Origin: Bigelowiella natans CCMP2755
Lineage: Eukaryota; Cercozoa; Chlorarachniophyceae
Length of the DNA: 42,712 nt
Direction: 5' to 3'
Assembly: GCA_000320545.1 (NCBI GenBank)
Contig: ADNK01001855.1
Location: forward strand, 1 to 42,712
Shown here: positions 23,035 to 36,468 of the stretch, one piece after another
How positions within the stretch are numbered: the first letter of the stretch is position 1
How the letters are laid out: each line of letters begins with the position of its first letter
Program-made: the position numbers and the translations under genes
Notes under the pieces: model-generated
The model's input: the letters and a program-made list of their open reading frames with translations, nothing else
The model's database searches: none
Told to the model about the DNA's origin: nothing

Positions 23035-24481
23035 ATGCATCGCTCTCCATCCACCTTCTACCAAAGCTACAAGACCGAGTACGCACCTAGCGTCCCGTCA
23101 CGTACACCTCGACTTCTTCTGCTCGCAACGACAGTTTTAGCAGCAATCGCGCTCCTAGTGTGCCCTATCGTTATCCTACATCGAAACGGAGGACTTCTTG
23201 GCTATAGTGTTCAACCAGCTCCATCAACAATGGCGACTATGAGACCACTACCTTCCTTTCGTTTTTCGACTCCCAGACGTTGTCCGAGCCTTCCCTTAAG
23301 AAGACAAGCACTAAACGATGGAAAAAAATTCATCACGCTAGATGATCTTCAAGAGTTTGGCAACACCTTCGATTCGTACAAAAATGTCGTCGACGCTGGT
23401 ACTCTACAATAATAAAATACTCTCCTCGATAATGATAAGTTTGACTCTCAATCAACAATTACAAAAGGTTTCAAACCAGAACAGCTTGATTCGAAGCTAA
23501 AAGAAGGCTACCATATTCTGGACGTCCGCCCAATGTTCGAAGTTGATCGCATCCGACCAAAGTAGCATTTATAAGAGAACGTTTAAAGAGAACTGAATGA
23601 AAACCAACTATCACTGAGCCATACGTCACCACCATCAAAACCGATGACATTGACACAATGTCATCAATAATGATTCATCTCCTTTTGTCAGGGAGAGCAC
23701 GCACGTTCCTTTCATCACTGAGGAGGTGCAAGATGGCGGGCTGAAAAGTTTAGTTTCCAAATGGTACTACCTTAATCGCGAACTCGCAATCGAAAACTAT
23801 CGTCATTTGATCATACACCTCAAAGTAGACTTTGACGAGAAGAGTAGTTGTAACATGGGTTTGCTGCGTCTGTCTATCTGTCTCCTTGGTACGATCATGA
23901 CATTTAAGGTCACACACAATAAACTCTGATCCAGCCCAAAACTCTAACTTTGCGGACGAAGTTGCAAAGAAATTTTGGCGAAAGAAGAAAGGGGCAAAGA
24001 TTATTGTCGCTTGTGGTGAGGGTCCAAGATCCCTTCTGGCTGCAAAGGCTCTAACTGAAGCTGGGTTTGAGGATAGCCACTGGCTAGCTGGAGGATTTGC
24101 TGCAGTGCCTGAAGGTGTACTACAAAGCGAAGGAACTGGCGGAGTTGGCTATTCACTAGCTAGTGTCAGTGGAAGGAAAATTGCTGGTGAAGTTGCTGAG
24201 GGAATGATGAAGGTATTTCCAGTATTTGTAGTGTATATGATATCATATTGAATGCGCTACTTATTTGAATCCAAGTGTCCTAGCATGAAATTCTCTGAAC
24301 ATTTGCGGGTGTGATGCATATTCAGGCGGGAAATGCAGCATTTTCCGCATTCAAAGACAAGTTTAGTGATGCTGATGCAGCCTCTACGTTCTCGGCAATC
24401 AAAGACAAACTAAACACTGCTGCAGGTGTTAAGACCAAAGAAATGGAGGATGCGGTCAAGGAGGGCGGGGAGTCTCATTAA
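23035..24481 (+). CDS. Rhodanese-domain protein with N-terminal presequence
   Basis: Rhodanese domains carry sulfur on an active-site cysteine or act as redox/scaffold modules. Exons 23035-23398, 23468-23561, 23692-23801, 23935-24212, 24326-24481 (333 aa, phases 1/2/1/0). Residues 27-48 are strongly hydrophobic (LLLLATTVLAAIALLVCPIV). An Arg/Ser/Pro-rich segment (PLPSFRFSTPRRC) follows, as in a bipartite plastid presequence or signal anchor. The rhodanese domain begins FKPEQLDSKLKEGYHILDVR. Its active loop is ACGEGPRS with Cys216 present. The C-terminal 80 residues are Ala/Lys-rich helix (FSAFKDKFSDADAAS). Plastid location is inferred; no classic ASAFAP motif is visible. It is divergent from the kinesin gene and tandem with the next gene. 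Confidence 0.85.
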
Positions 24482-25924
24482 AAACATGGGGCGATTTATA
24501 GATTCAGGGCATAGATGCCTGATTGCATTTTTTGAACTTTCAGGCACCATTTTATTTTTGAGGTGAGAGTCAACATGAATTTAATTTAAACAGATGACAT
24601 GTGACGCATTCAAGATGTCAATCAAAGAATATTTCATTCGAACACATTTCATTTTTTATGTGAAGCTACTGGCATGCGCAAAACAAATGTGTGGACGTAC
24701 ATGTGATGATGATGCTCTATCTAGATGCATGCGTCCAAACGTCTAGATCTCCGTACGTGCATGTCATCTAGACATGCTAGCTTGTCGTGTTCGCTAGTTC
24801 GATGATGACGCAACCCAGCGTGTTTGCATGTAAATTTTTAGTTTCAGCGCTGTCTAGCTGTGGCCACGCTAGCACGGTTGCTATATCTAGATAGGTTGGT
24901 TTGAGTGAAATCATTTTTGAACTGCAAGACCACAAGAGCCGCTGCTAATTTTTGATTGAGGGCTAGCTAGCTAGTACTAGAGCAAGCTAGATTCCACTTG
25001 CGACAAAATGCAATCTTAGAATGAGGTCAATGGCAGATGACATCATTGCTGTCTCACTAGTCTCAGTGCATTGCTAGATTGCTAGATTGATCAGAGCTAG
25101 AGAGTTCTAGAGTTCTGTGCCAATCGATCTGGCAATGCTGGCCAGAACTAGAGAATGGCAATCATGATCATTGCCGTTCAGTTTCAACGGTTCCCTGAGA
25201 ATCAACCGGCGGAGGGAATTCTTGACTAGACTGAGCTCATTGTCGCTTACACATGCACATGCACGAATCCTGCTAGCCTGCCCCTTCTCTAGATCTAGCC
25301 ATGCTAGCATGGAGCATGAGAGCACAGCCTTTTCTTGTCGTTGTTGACTCATGATCCTATCGTAAGAGATAACAACAACCATGATGATTGATGTGCACGT
25401 AGACAACATACATGTACGTGCTGCTGCTCTGCTCCTCCTCCTCCTCCTCCTCCTCCTCCTCCTCCTCCTTCCTCCATGATTCTAGGAGATAATGACAGTA
25501 GGTAGTTACCTGGACACATGCTAGCATGTTGCTAGATCTGAGCATACCCAACCGATAAAATAAATAAAATAAAATAAAATAAAATAAATTTAAAAAATAA
25601 ATTAGCGGTGATAGCGGTGGTAGTAGCTCGTAATGTAGATGTCGATGTGAAGGTGGTAATGCATTTGTTATTCATGAAGAAGACCTATCAACTTTGACGG
25701 TGGGGAGGAGAAGGATGATGACGATGATGATAATGTTGATGATAATGACGAGGATGATGATGATGGAGAGGTAATATTGCAGTCCGTATACCAAATTTTC
25801 AAATCATAAGAAAAAGTTATTCTTGTGTTGGCTGCTGCACAGCGCTTGCCACCAAAGGACTCAACGATGACGAATTTCTTCCCTCTTGAACGAAGAACAG
25901 CTTTACTTGCTACCGCCTCACATA
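24482..25924. other. Intergenic stretch with CTAG-rich block 3 and simple repeats
   Basis: 24720-25330 is CTAG-rich (TCTAGA, GCTAGC, GCTAGCATG). 25427-25469 is a (CTC)n tract, 25556-25588 repeats AAAAT/AAATA, and 25700-25770 is GATGA-rich. A short frame at 25867-25935 (+) starts with ATG and overlaps the start of the next gene, so it could act as an upstream ORF. No other gene seen. Confidence 0.7.
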
Positions 25925-26723
25925 ATGATGATTAGCTCTCGTTTGCAGGCACAGCGAAAACAACGTTGTGCTGTCGCTACAATCATCACAATCTTTATCA
26001 TGTTTGCAATCACCTTTATGGGGGGGGCTATGACTGAGGAAAGATTCATCCTCAAAGCAACTAGGAATAATCATAGTAGCGACAATTTTAGATGGGAGAT
26101 TGGTGGTATTAAGAAGTTCCAAGCAGTGATGGCAGCATCAGCAGCATGTAGAGCTAGACCAAGGTCGAAAGGACTTCAGGGTGGTGGTGCTGGTACAGGT
26201 GCTGATACTGCTGACAAGGAGGGAGACTCTAATGAGGAACAACAACCTAAGAACAAGAAGAAAAAGAAGAGAAGGTAGTAGCACAATGATCTTGCGCTAA
26301 TGTATGAAATGTTTTATAGCGTATACCGTATTTCCTTGATGTTTAAAATAGACGAAAGCGCCATCGTCATCACCGGCAAGAAGAAGAAGAAGGTTGTACA
26401 TACTTGGAAAATAATGCTACTTCTACCACTATTACTACTATTACTACTATTACTACTACTGCATCTCCTTTCATCTTATAATTGATCGTCTCGTTTTCAG
26501 ATAAGAGACTTGACTTCCAAGCAGAAACCGGCTTGTTAAATGCGCCCGATCAAGACCTTCTCACCAAACAGCAGCAACAATTCCAAACAATCCCCCACCA
26601 GCACCAGCACCAACCTGGGAGTAAGATGGAGGATGATGAGGGGGCGGAATTAGCTGGTGTTGCTGACGGGAAGGTTTATCACATGTTGATGCATGCATGT
26701 GTGAATGTGTGTGAGACAGATAC

Positions 26724-26765
<42 letters not shown>

Positions 26766-27194
26766 CGCATTGTCCGTTCTTATATGCGGCATGAACATGA
26801 CATATATTTTGATTGTGAGATGTGCCGTGAATAGATTTTTATTGAATTAACAATAGGGAGAAGATGGATATTGTTCGGATGATGCTGAGGCAAATAATCG
26901 GATGAAATGGGGTTACTATGATCCAAGGGAGGATGAACCTTTTTGGAACGATTGGTCAATACTAGCAGCAGCACGATATGATGATGATGCTTCACTGCTC
27001 TGCTTAATAAGTGAGGGACTACGAAGAGTAGATATAATGGGGATAAAATCCTCCTTAGATTCTCCACAATGCATGCCATCCATTCGAATTCCATGATGTG
27101 CAAGCTATTCGTCTACTTCACTCGTGTGTCCGGTCTCAACAAAGGTTTTGCAAGCGGGAAGATCCCCTTGACCCTCCAGATGGCTATTGCTGGG

Positions 27195-27227
<33 letters not shown>

Positions 27228-29316
27228 AACTACTATTACTACTTGTTGTAAGTTAGATCTCCACAGTGTTTAATTATAGAGGAGAATAGAGACTTCTATG
27301 GTGATGGTGCCAAAATGATCAGGTCATTGATGTTTCTTACCCAAATAGGATCAAAACCTCTTGTATAGTTATTTTGAGGTCTCGCCAGAAATGAAGAAGT
27401 TAGGAGAAGAATGGAAACGTTACAATCAGCTCCAATGGTGAGAGCTAGTGAACTCAATATCATCAAATATGTAGTGGTGGTGTTGGTGGTGGTGGTGAGA
27501 GCTAGTGGACTCAATATCATCATCATTTATGTAGTGGTGATGGTGGTGGTGAGAGCTAGTGGACTCAATATCATCATCATTTATGTAGTGATGGTGTTGG
27601 TGGTGGTGAGAGCTAGTGGACTCAATATCATCATCATATATGTAGTGGTGTTGGTGGTGGTGAGAGCTAGTGGACTCAATATCATCATCAGATATGTAGT
27701 GGTGGTAGTATGTTCCTACAGGCGACTGGCACTTACTATCATTACACGAGCATTTCTCTTTTTCCAAAACTTCTTCTTCTTCTCCTTCTTCTTCTTCCTC
27801 TTGCAGTAAAGAGTGCAATAAGACAGGGGATGTGATAACAGCCTACAATTTCTCGACATGTATATACACATACCCCCCCCCCTTACTACAAGGCAGCTAT
27901 TAACAATCATAGATACACAAGCAAAATCAAAACTTTCTTCGGTAACCAACTTTTTTATTTTTCATTCTCGATAACTCTACTTTGATACTGTTTACTCAAC
28001 GCAACCACACACTACTACTACTACTATTACTACTACTAGTATAAATATGTGTCGATTATTCTTTTAAGGTGGGACTTGCTTTCGGAGAATGGCGGAAGAA
28101 GGTTAACGACAAAGCAGAGTTGTTATACTTGCTGTATATGACATTATGATTATGGAGCTCACAGATGATGTCCGTCTTGATCATAGTAACGCTAGTTATG
28201 TGTCAAATATAAGACGGTATTAATGATAACGATATCGTGTTGTGTGGTGCATCGTAGAAAATTGGTACTTTGGGTTGCGACAGTATCCATGGCAAGATGT
28301 GAAGGAATGGCTTATCTACAAGAACAAGTTAGCAGCACTGCGAAATGAAAAAAAGTTTATAAATCGCAGTCTTCTATTGTTTGATAATAAATTCAATGCA
28401 TTGCTACTTGTGCTGCAGGTATGAATTCGATTCTGATGAGCCTTCTGCGCCTACTAATGTAAGTTAAAGTTACATTAATCGGATCTGCTGTGATTATTTT
28501 CATAACGATTTCAAACAGACAAATGGTTACTACTATCACTACCGTATTGCCGCTGCTACTATTAGTAATAGTTTAGTATCACGTGTTCGTTCTACTATTT
28601 TCTATCTATTGACTATGCATGATGACCAATTGGTTAGATCACATGGTGGAATGAGCAAATGAGATATCGATCCAAAGAGTTGCAGGTAATATAGCACCTT
28701 TTTTTCTATATTCTCACTTAATGAAAAGAATTATATCCTAATTGGACGTTGGGTGTCGCCATCTATACTGCACTACTTCCATCACCATTTTGTGGCAAAG
28801 ATAGTAGCTGTTGAACAGTGTACTATTGCCGGATTGTCATGAAAAATCGCTTTCTTTATAATCTCCCACTCCCTCTTTCAATCTTCTCGTACGTTAACTT
28901 GGGTTTCGTCGTCATCGTTCATCGTTTTCATCATAAAAAATACAGCTCAAACTAGACCGCACTCGTGAGCTAGAGGAAAAGACTGGTGTAAAACTTGTGA
29001 AGGAGGGGAAACAAAAAATCGACTCAGATTCCAGAGTAATCGATAGTTTTTTTTTCGAATTCAACGCATCGGTGTCAGCCCCATACAAACTATAACGGTG
29101 TATTATTTGATGCATGATATGAAATTTCTGGGAGAAGCTCTCACCATGACCGTCGTTGTCTTTGTATGTTGACAGTTTGATCCAGTTACGCACTATGGGT
29201 TTGGACGGCTCAACCCCAAGCAAATGGACGATGACCTTGAGAAAGATTACGATGAAGATCCAGAGGAAGGACGCCTTCCCAATTACCTGCTAGAAGAGGA
29301 GTGGGCAAATATATAG
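25925..29316 (+). CDS. Unrecognised 431-aa protein, membrane segment and CxxC pair
   Basis: Fourteen exons: 25925-26274, 26352-26392, 26501-26673, 26857-26954, 27145-27193, 27282-27322, 27369-27437, 27807-27859, 28069-28101, 28258-28327, 28419-28458, 28638-28685, 28946-29035, 29176-29316 (1296 nt, phases agree). Residues 16-35 form a membrane or signal segment (AVATIITIFIMFAITFMGG). Next come low-complexity Gly and Lys/Arg/Glu stretches, then a conserved-looking core rich in Trp, Tyr and Asp (WGYYDPREDEPFWNDW, DPLDPPDGYCW). Cys274/277 and Cys292/295 make C-x2-C-x14-C-x2-C, a probable zinc or redox knuckle. The tail (FDPVTHYGFGRLNPKQ, PNYLLEEEW) is acidic. I cannot assign a function. The junction 26954/27145 is the weakest; an alternative donor at 27024 exists. 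A TTG-started extension upstream was not used. Confidence 0.65.
26730..26762. repeat. (TA)n microsatellite in intron
   Basis: AT dinucleotide tract in the third intron of the unknown gene. A (CTA)n tract at 27197-27243 lies in its fifth intron, directly after the donor. Confidence 0.9.
27438..27712 (+). repeat. Five-fold tandem repeat that contains the splice donor
   Basis: GTGAGAGCTAGTGRACTCAA recurs at 27438, 27495, 27546, 27606 and 27660, spaced 57, 51, 60 and 54 bases (all multiples of three), separated by GTGGTGGTG-type filler. The first copy is the donor of exon 7; the others are equivalent potential donors inside the intron. Confidence 0.9.
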
Positions 29317-30463
29317 CCGGTTTGAGACTTCTAGACATTATCACTACCTCTCGATAAAATTTTCGGTTAGCGTCTATCTGTAACGCGCACATATGTAATT
29401 TCCCCCCAAATGCAGTAGATGGATCACAGAAACACACGAAAGATCAACTTCATTGCTGCCAGGCCACTCACACGACTCCTGGAACCCAGTTAACATGTGC
29501 AGGTAGCTAGTACGTCTTGGCGCAGCATTAGCCAGGCCATTCCATGTTCGCTCTACGCTAGTGTGTCTAGACCAGTAGAGGCTGCTTGCATGCTACCGTG
29601 GCGGCATGAACATTCGACGTCGATAGACTTGTTAAACAGCATTGTGCCGCTACTATTGTACATTCAGCATTGTAATGCGCGAACGCGCGTCGTGCTAGCG
29701 CGTGTAGTAGATGTACACATAATAATGCAGCACTCATGCATGCTCCACAGCACATTTAGACGACATCGCTAAATCGCATAGCTGCTCTAGATCGAGGTCA
29801 GCCCGATCGATACGACATAGGCACGTATACGCGTGATTTACCCGTTGTATCGCCAAATAAATGTATGCCGCATATGCAGATCGAGACGTGCGACTGCCAT
29901 GCTAGCATGGCTAGCATAGATGTGGTCAATACATGGCCAACATGCTATAGCATGGAACAATGTGCTGTAGTTATAGTTGGCAATAGGATAATAGGATGAG
30001 CTGCTCATGCAGCCTTGCGTCGTCTTCTGACCGCTCGCCGGCCCGTCTTCTCTAGTTCCCCCACTACCTAGAGCATGCTAGCATGTCGCGCATGCAACAA
30101 TGTGTGAGCGCGTGCGATATAAGTGCATGTACGTAGCACATGCGCTACTAGCTCGGCTAATACGTCGACTGGTTACTAACTATTCAGCTGTATCACTAGA
30201 TGAGCAGCCTAGGTGACTACTCGATATCTCTAGATCACGATCTTGACGTCTCTAGGTCTCGATGGTATGGCATGTGCGAGATCACAAGGCATGCACAATG
30301 TCTAGATGTCTAGATGTGTCCATGCAAGCATGGTGCGGCACCGGAGCACAGATGGCAAAAATATGTTCGATCGCGAGGTCGTTTCGTTTGCATAAAATTT
30401 ATTGATCCTGCACATAGTCAACTGCCGATCTCTTTGGACATGGTGCTGAAGTCTTGCACTCAC
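29317..30463. repeat. CTAG-rich intergenic block 4
   Basis: Gap between two convergent genes. From about 29500 to 30330 it is dense in GCTAGCATG, TCTAGATGTCTAGATG and CATGCTAGCATG words, with frequent CG-containing palindromes such as GCGCGC and CGATCG. No coding signal. Confidence 0.75.
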
Positions 30464-32312
30464 TCATTCGAAATTCATGAGAGTTGTATGAAATGCTTGC
30501 TTCGATCCCTTTCCATTGTGTCTCTTAAAATACATCCACATGTAAGTTGTGATTGCAAGACAGTTATATTTCATTTTACCTTCAACTTCTTGTTGATTTT
30601 GAGGCAATCCTTAATTTCCCTCATCATGTCCTCATCTGATCCTGGGTTCTTTAGAACTGCCAACTTCAGAAGGGAGGTGTTCTCACCGAGAGCTCTGGAA
30701 ATCATGTGCTCATTAATGACAAAATTCGATGAAATGGATATTCATGTCAACCTTTTGAGTTGAGACATCCCCGCTCGGGTAATTTTGTTTTCCTGTAGCC
30801 CAATTTCTCTCAGTGAAGAATTTTTTCGGATCGTGTTTGATATTGCACGCACGCCTTCATCTCCTGAAGCAAACTGTGTTAAATCTTGCTTCCATCAAAA
30901 TTGAATAAATCACCTATGTGGTTTTCGTCAACATCCAAAATTTTGAGATTCTTGTTTTCGATAAGAGCTTCTGCAAGGTGACATGCACCAACATCTCCGA
31001 TACTATTGTCGTCCAAACCAAGGCACTCGAGTTTTGTATTTGAACGGAGACCACGAGACAACACGATCGCACCATTATCTAAATTGGGTGTATCTTAAAA
31101 ATCGCAAAGAAGTCGACGGAAGGTTTTAAATCTACCAGAAATCTTATTCTTTCCTAACAGGAGGACTCTCAAATTGCAACCCGATTGCAACGAGTTGGCA
31201 AGTGCTCTACATGACTTCAAGGATAATTGGTTGCAATATATGTACAATTCCTAAAAACAACATACTAAAGTTTGACAGGGTAAGAATGAGAAACTATTCG
31301 CAAGTCGTGACCTTCGCTAGGCTTCCTTCCAAAGACATCAGAATTTCTCCTCCCGTATCGTCGCTAATTCTTTTCCCTGAGAGATCCACCTAAATAGTTC
31401 CGCACGCTTTCAGGTCAAGTTTAATCTTCATATACTCCAAACCACCCGTGTTCTTTGCAGCTGAAGAATATATCTATCCCTTGTGCTCTGGGATTTGCCC
31501 TCCTCGGAGACAAACTTTTGGTTGCCATCGACAATGTCTCCTTTGTTGAGGACAAAATTTTTATTTTTCCTTTCTTCTGACGAGGACGCGGTTGATGTCG
31601 CTTTTATACTCCGCTTGACCTACGAAGCAAAGAGTTACACATTGATCTGCCGCAATTTCATCAATGCCATGTCCTAACCTTCAATTTAGGCGCAGGAACA
31701 AATCTTTTTAGTGAGTTTCTTGGACTCATATGAGAAAGTTCACCACGATATCTCAGATTTGAGGTAGAAGATAATAGGGTTTGATCATCCGGTCTTGACG
31801 AGACGCTGGAATTCCTTTTCGAGTTGATGGGGCATTCTTCTAACAGGAAAACAAAACGTCAGATTAGGAAGAGATGGGTGAGCAATTACAAACTTTTTCT
31901 CGCCAGAAGCTTTGGATCCGATGGAATTCTTTTCGTGTTCCTCTTCGATGAAGTTGAGCCAGATGGCATCATCACGGGTGATGTTGTTACTCTTTTCGTT
32001 CCATTTAAGGATCGCTTTACAAGATTTGTAGTAATCCCACGTAGCATAGGTGGAATTCGTCTTTGAATAATCTTGCGAGGTCTTGGGGTTTTGCGTTTCT
32101 CACTTGTGTCACAAGATTTCGGAAGCTTCCCTATTTTCTGTAGGAAAAAGGTAGGATCGAAAACGTTTTAGGCAACCCAAAAACGTGCTCTCATAACAGT
32201 AAGAATGTGGAGGAAAGGGTAATCTTCACACCTGAAGAGAGAGATCTTTGGTTTCATGTTTGTTTTTGCGGATTTGGCGCGGTTTTCGCGAAGCGTATCT
32301 CTTGAACATCAT
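30464..32312 (-). CDS. Leucine-rich-repeat (RNI/NLR-type) protein
   Basis: Ten exons: 32312-32232, 32137-31894, 31839-31679, 31619-31446, 31389-31312, 31250-31136, 31078-30914, 30863-30752, 30694-30580, 30523-30464 (1305 nt, 434 aa, phases consistent). The first 200 residues are strongly basic and Ser/Thr/Pro-rich (MMFKRYASRKPRQIRKNK, KRKTPRPRKIIQRRIPP), probably disordered or nucleic-acid/tubulin binding. The C-terminal half has about six ribonuclease-inhibitor-type LRRs: VDLSGKRISDDTGGEIL, LRVLLLGKNKIS, LECLGLDDNSIGDVGACHLA, LKILDVDENHIGDEGVRAI, LREIGLQENKITRAG, LLKLAVLKNPGSDEDMM. Such domains bind protein partners, often at the axoneme or in NLR-like proteins. No nucleotide-binding domain is encoded here. 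The start ATG pair opens exon 1; 32309 is the alternative. Confidence 0.85.
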
Positions 32313-32467
32313 CAAAACACTGAGCAGGTCATATGTGACGGACTGAATAAGTACACCAAAGGAGAATACTTCCACAAATTTTCGAGTGTTATTCTCCGTT
32401 ACGATTTTTTGCGTTTAACAATAGTAATTTAAAAAAGGGTGGCAGAACTCTCAATCAGCAAAATTTA

Positions 32468-32593
32468 ATGACATGGAAAACAGCCCGCCTTGAAAGAGGC
32501 AAAGGCAGAGGCAGAGGCAGGGGCAGAGGCAGAGGCAGAGGCAGAGGCAGAGGGATTATAGAGGCAATGAGTAATCGCTTAGAATTGAACTAA
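32468..32593 (+). other. RG-repeat micro-ORF / GGCAGA hexamer tract
   Basis: 41-codon frame, ATG to TAA, in which about 11 tandem GGCAGA hexamers encode an Arg-Gly run (GRGRGRGRG). It lies upstream of both the LRR gene and the Rab-like gene, in a divergent gap. RG-rich peptides bind RNA, but a coding role is unproven and the hexamer tract may simply be a repeat. Confidence 0.35.
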
Positions 32594-33156
32594 TTATGTT
32601 TATGATCCCACATACAAAGAGTTGTAAATTCTATCAGTCGAGTTGCTTGCTTCCACGATGATGGACCACACCTGCAATCCTGCAATCGATCCGGAAGATG
32701 TTGGCGCGGTTTATCCAACGTCACAAATCCATTATAATATATCCTTACGACAAAGGTGGCAACCAGAAAAACAAAGAAAATCTCTCAGAACAATCCGACT
32801 GTTGTCGTAACCTGGAACTAGATACATTACGACATGGCATTAGGACTGTCGATGTATTGTAATTGAAGAATAATTTTTCATTTTGTTCTGGATCCCGCGC
32901 AAACTGCTCGAAGTGGCGGGAATCTGTATCTTTTCTGTGGTAAGAAATTTAAAATTCCATTTTATTTTGGAGAAATCGAGCACATTGTAAAAGTCGTTTG
33001 TACGAAATTGATTGCTTTATGAAAGTATGACATTCGACGTTTTCGAAGTGATTACATTCCAGATATGCGTCAAGCATTATAGCGCATCTCATTATAAAAA
33101 ATAAAGGAGAATATTTATCAGGAAAATAAAAAAGAGAACGAACGACGAAAAGAATA
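32594..33156. other. Upstream region of the Rab-like gene
   Basis: AT-rich non-coding stretch between the RG repeat and the Rab-like gene. It presumably holds its promoter. No motif stands out. Confidence 0.4.
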
Positions 33157-34194
<1,038 letters not shown>

Positions 34195-35455
34195 CAACTC
34201 ATCCTCATTCATAGCCTGGACTCACCACCAACCAAAGGGCAAGCCTAACATGCACAGGCCAGAGCACTTGCCATGATGTATTTAATGCGAGCTGGGTCTC
34301 TCGCTAGACACCCAACATCATTGATTGTACATTGATCATGTTAGTATAGCGGCTGTTCACATTCATTGAAGAGCAAACGCGCAAGCAGAGCAAACGCGCA
34401 AGAGAGAGCGTCATTTGTATATATTTGCACAGCATGAGAGCTGGTCGCAGTCATGTACGTACGTACCGTCGCGCGCCCGCCAGTCCGCTTCGATGCTCGT
34501 GATGCTCATTTAGTTGCAAGTGCCAACTTCCCAAGCTGGCAAGCCGCCTAGAAGCGCGCAACGCCTTGTCGCACCGCAAAGAGCTATGGAGAGGTCTACT
34601 AGAAATGTGTGTTGTGCAAGTAACAATAATGACAAAATTGTCATGACCGCCATCATGGCGGCATGGCACATGGCACATGGCATGCGATGCTTGCTAGCTT
34701 GTGAACATGCCCATCTCTAGATCTCAACGCGCTAGAACGCGATGCGCTGCTGTGCTGCTGCATCACTGTTAGACTAGATTGTGCTACTGCTAGACTGCAT
34801 GTGGCATCACACGTGTTTTTTGCACATCATCTCTAGATCTATAATGATAGACATGCAATACACTATATATATAATACTGTGTCTATTATTATAGTCATGT
34901 TGTCACATGCATGACTGTGCATTGCTTGCAAGATTGTGGGCCATGGTGGGCTAGCAAGCTAGTGGGGGGAAGGGTTCAGTGTGTGCACATGCTGCATGCA
35001 TGCTCATGTGCTAGCTAGCTAGCATGATCTGATGATGCAGCGCTACGCGTTGCTAACAAGCTAGCTAGCTGTGTATGCATGATCTAGTGATGAATTGCAT
35101 GGTTTTCATGCATGCATTGCTTGTGCAGAAAATTGCGAAGAACGCTAGCAGGGCTAGAAGGCGGTTCGCTACAAATGTATGGAGCTAACCACACCATCAG
35201 TAGACTTGGCAAATGAGTATTTAGCTGCACTGCATGGCGGAGTAATTGGAAGAAAAGTTGATCGAAGTTGCTAGAATGGCAGAGAGCAAGCTCATGCAGC
35301 TCATCACTAAGTTTCTCATCCACTCAACATCATCTTCATCACGTAGGACACACACTGAAGTACTTAAAGTAGCTTGGTGTACGTGTTGTGCGCTTAGCGT
35401 TTATATTTATCTCGATTGTTGGAATACATCGTGAATAACATCACCAGTTGGATGC
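34195..35455. repeat. CTAG-rich intergenic block 5
   Basis: Gap between two convergent genes. GCTAGCTAGC-type and TCTAGATCT words are dense at about 34690-35070, mixed with CATGCATGC. Frames in this interval (for example 34514-34720 and 35084-35323) look random. Confidence 0.75.
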
Positions 35456-35579
35456 TTATGTACGTGCTAAATAAGGTGATTCTTCGTCATAACTAAATCC
35501 ATGAAACATACCAGATCCTTCTGCATATAAATAATGACGATTCCCATATCAGTGAATGAATAAGAGAAAGAAATAGAGA

Positions 35580-35620
<41 letters not shown>

Positions 35621-36430
35621 TAGAGAGAAAATTGATTAAAATTATATGTAGCTGTACGAGGATGAAATACTGTCAAGAATGCAAACGCACAGACAACAGT
35701 AATGGCTATTGCATGCACTACGCCAACATACATATCTCTGTGCTTCTTCTTCTTCTTCTTCTCCTCCTCCTCCTCATCCTTATCGTCCGTACAAATAACT
35801 ACTGCTTCTGCTACTACTACTACTACTACTACTACTAGTGCTAGTGTTAATTCACTCACTCACCATTAGGATCTGGATATTCTGAGTCAGAATCTACAAT
35901 TGGTTCACCTGTTATTATATCGATCAATCAATCAATCAAACAACCAACCAACCATGTGTTTTATCACAGCACATCATGATTCCTTAAAGTAGTGGTATGT
36001 ATCATCCTAGTATACGTAAATCAGTTGTCAACTTCTTCTTATTCTGACTATTGATCAGAATCTACTCTTTCTATCAGCATTGGTAATTGGTAATATTGCC
36101 AATGCTGAATATTATATAAACAGTTAACCATCGTCATTCATTATCATTGTCGTTATATCTCTCATCCTCTCCTAGTTATATTAATTTACGGGTAAATTCT
36201 GGGTCAAAGTTGGAGACATCTGTAGCATTCCTCAACTGCAAACAACAAAATGACCATCATCATCAGAATAAAAATTTACTTTACTTCGTTATTCGTTGGT
36301 GGTGTACGAGCTTTCTTCTCGCACAACAGAAGTAATTTAACATATCTTACAACGCCTTGAAAAACAACATTAATGCAAGTAGTAGTATCTTTAAAAGTTA
36401 TTATTAACAAGTTGGTAATAATAAGAATAA

Positions 36431-36468
<38 letters not shown>

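Noticed and set aside
27411-27809. Long plus-strand frame across the 27.4-27.7 kb repeat
   Set aside because: Open only because the repeat spacing is a multiple of three; the content is repeated Val/Ser/Ile sequence and the region is intronic in the gene model.
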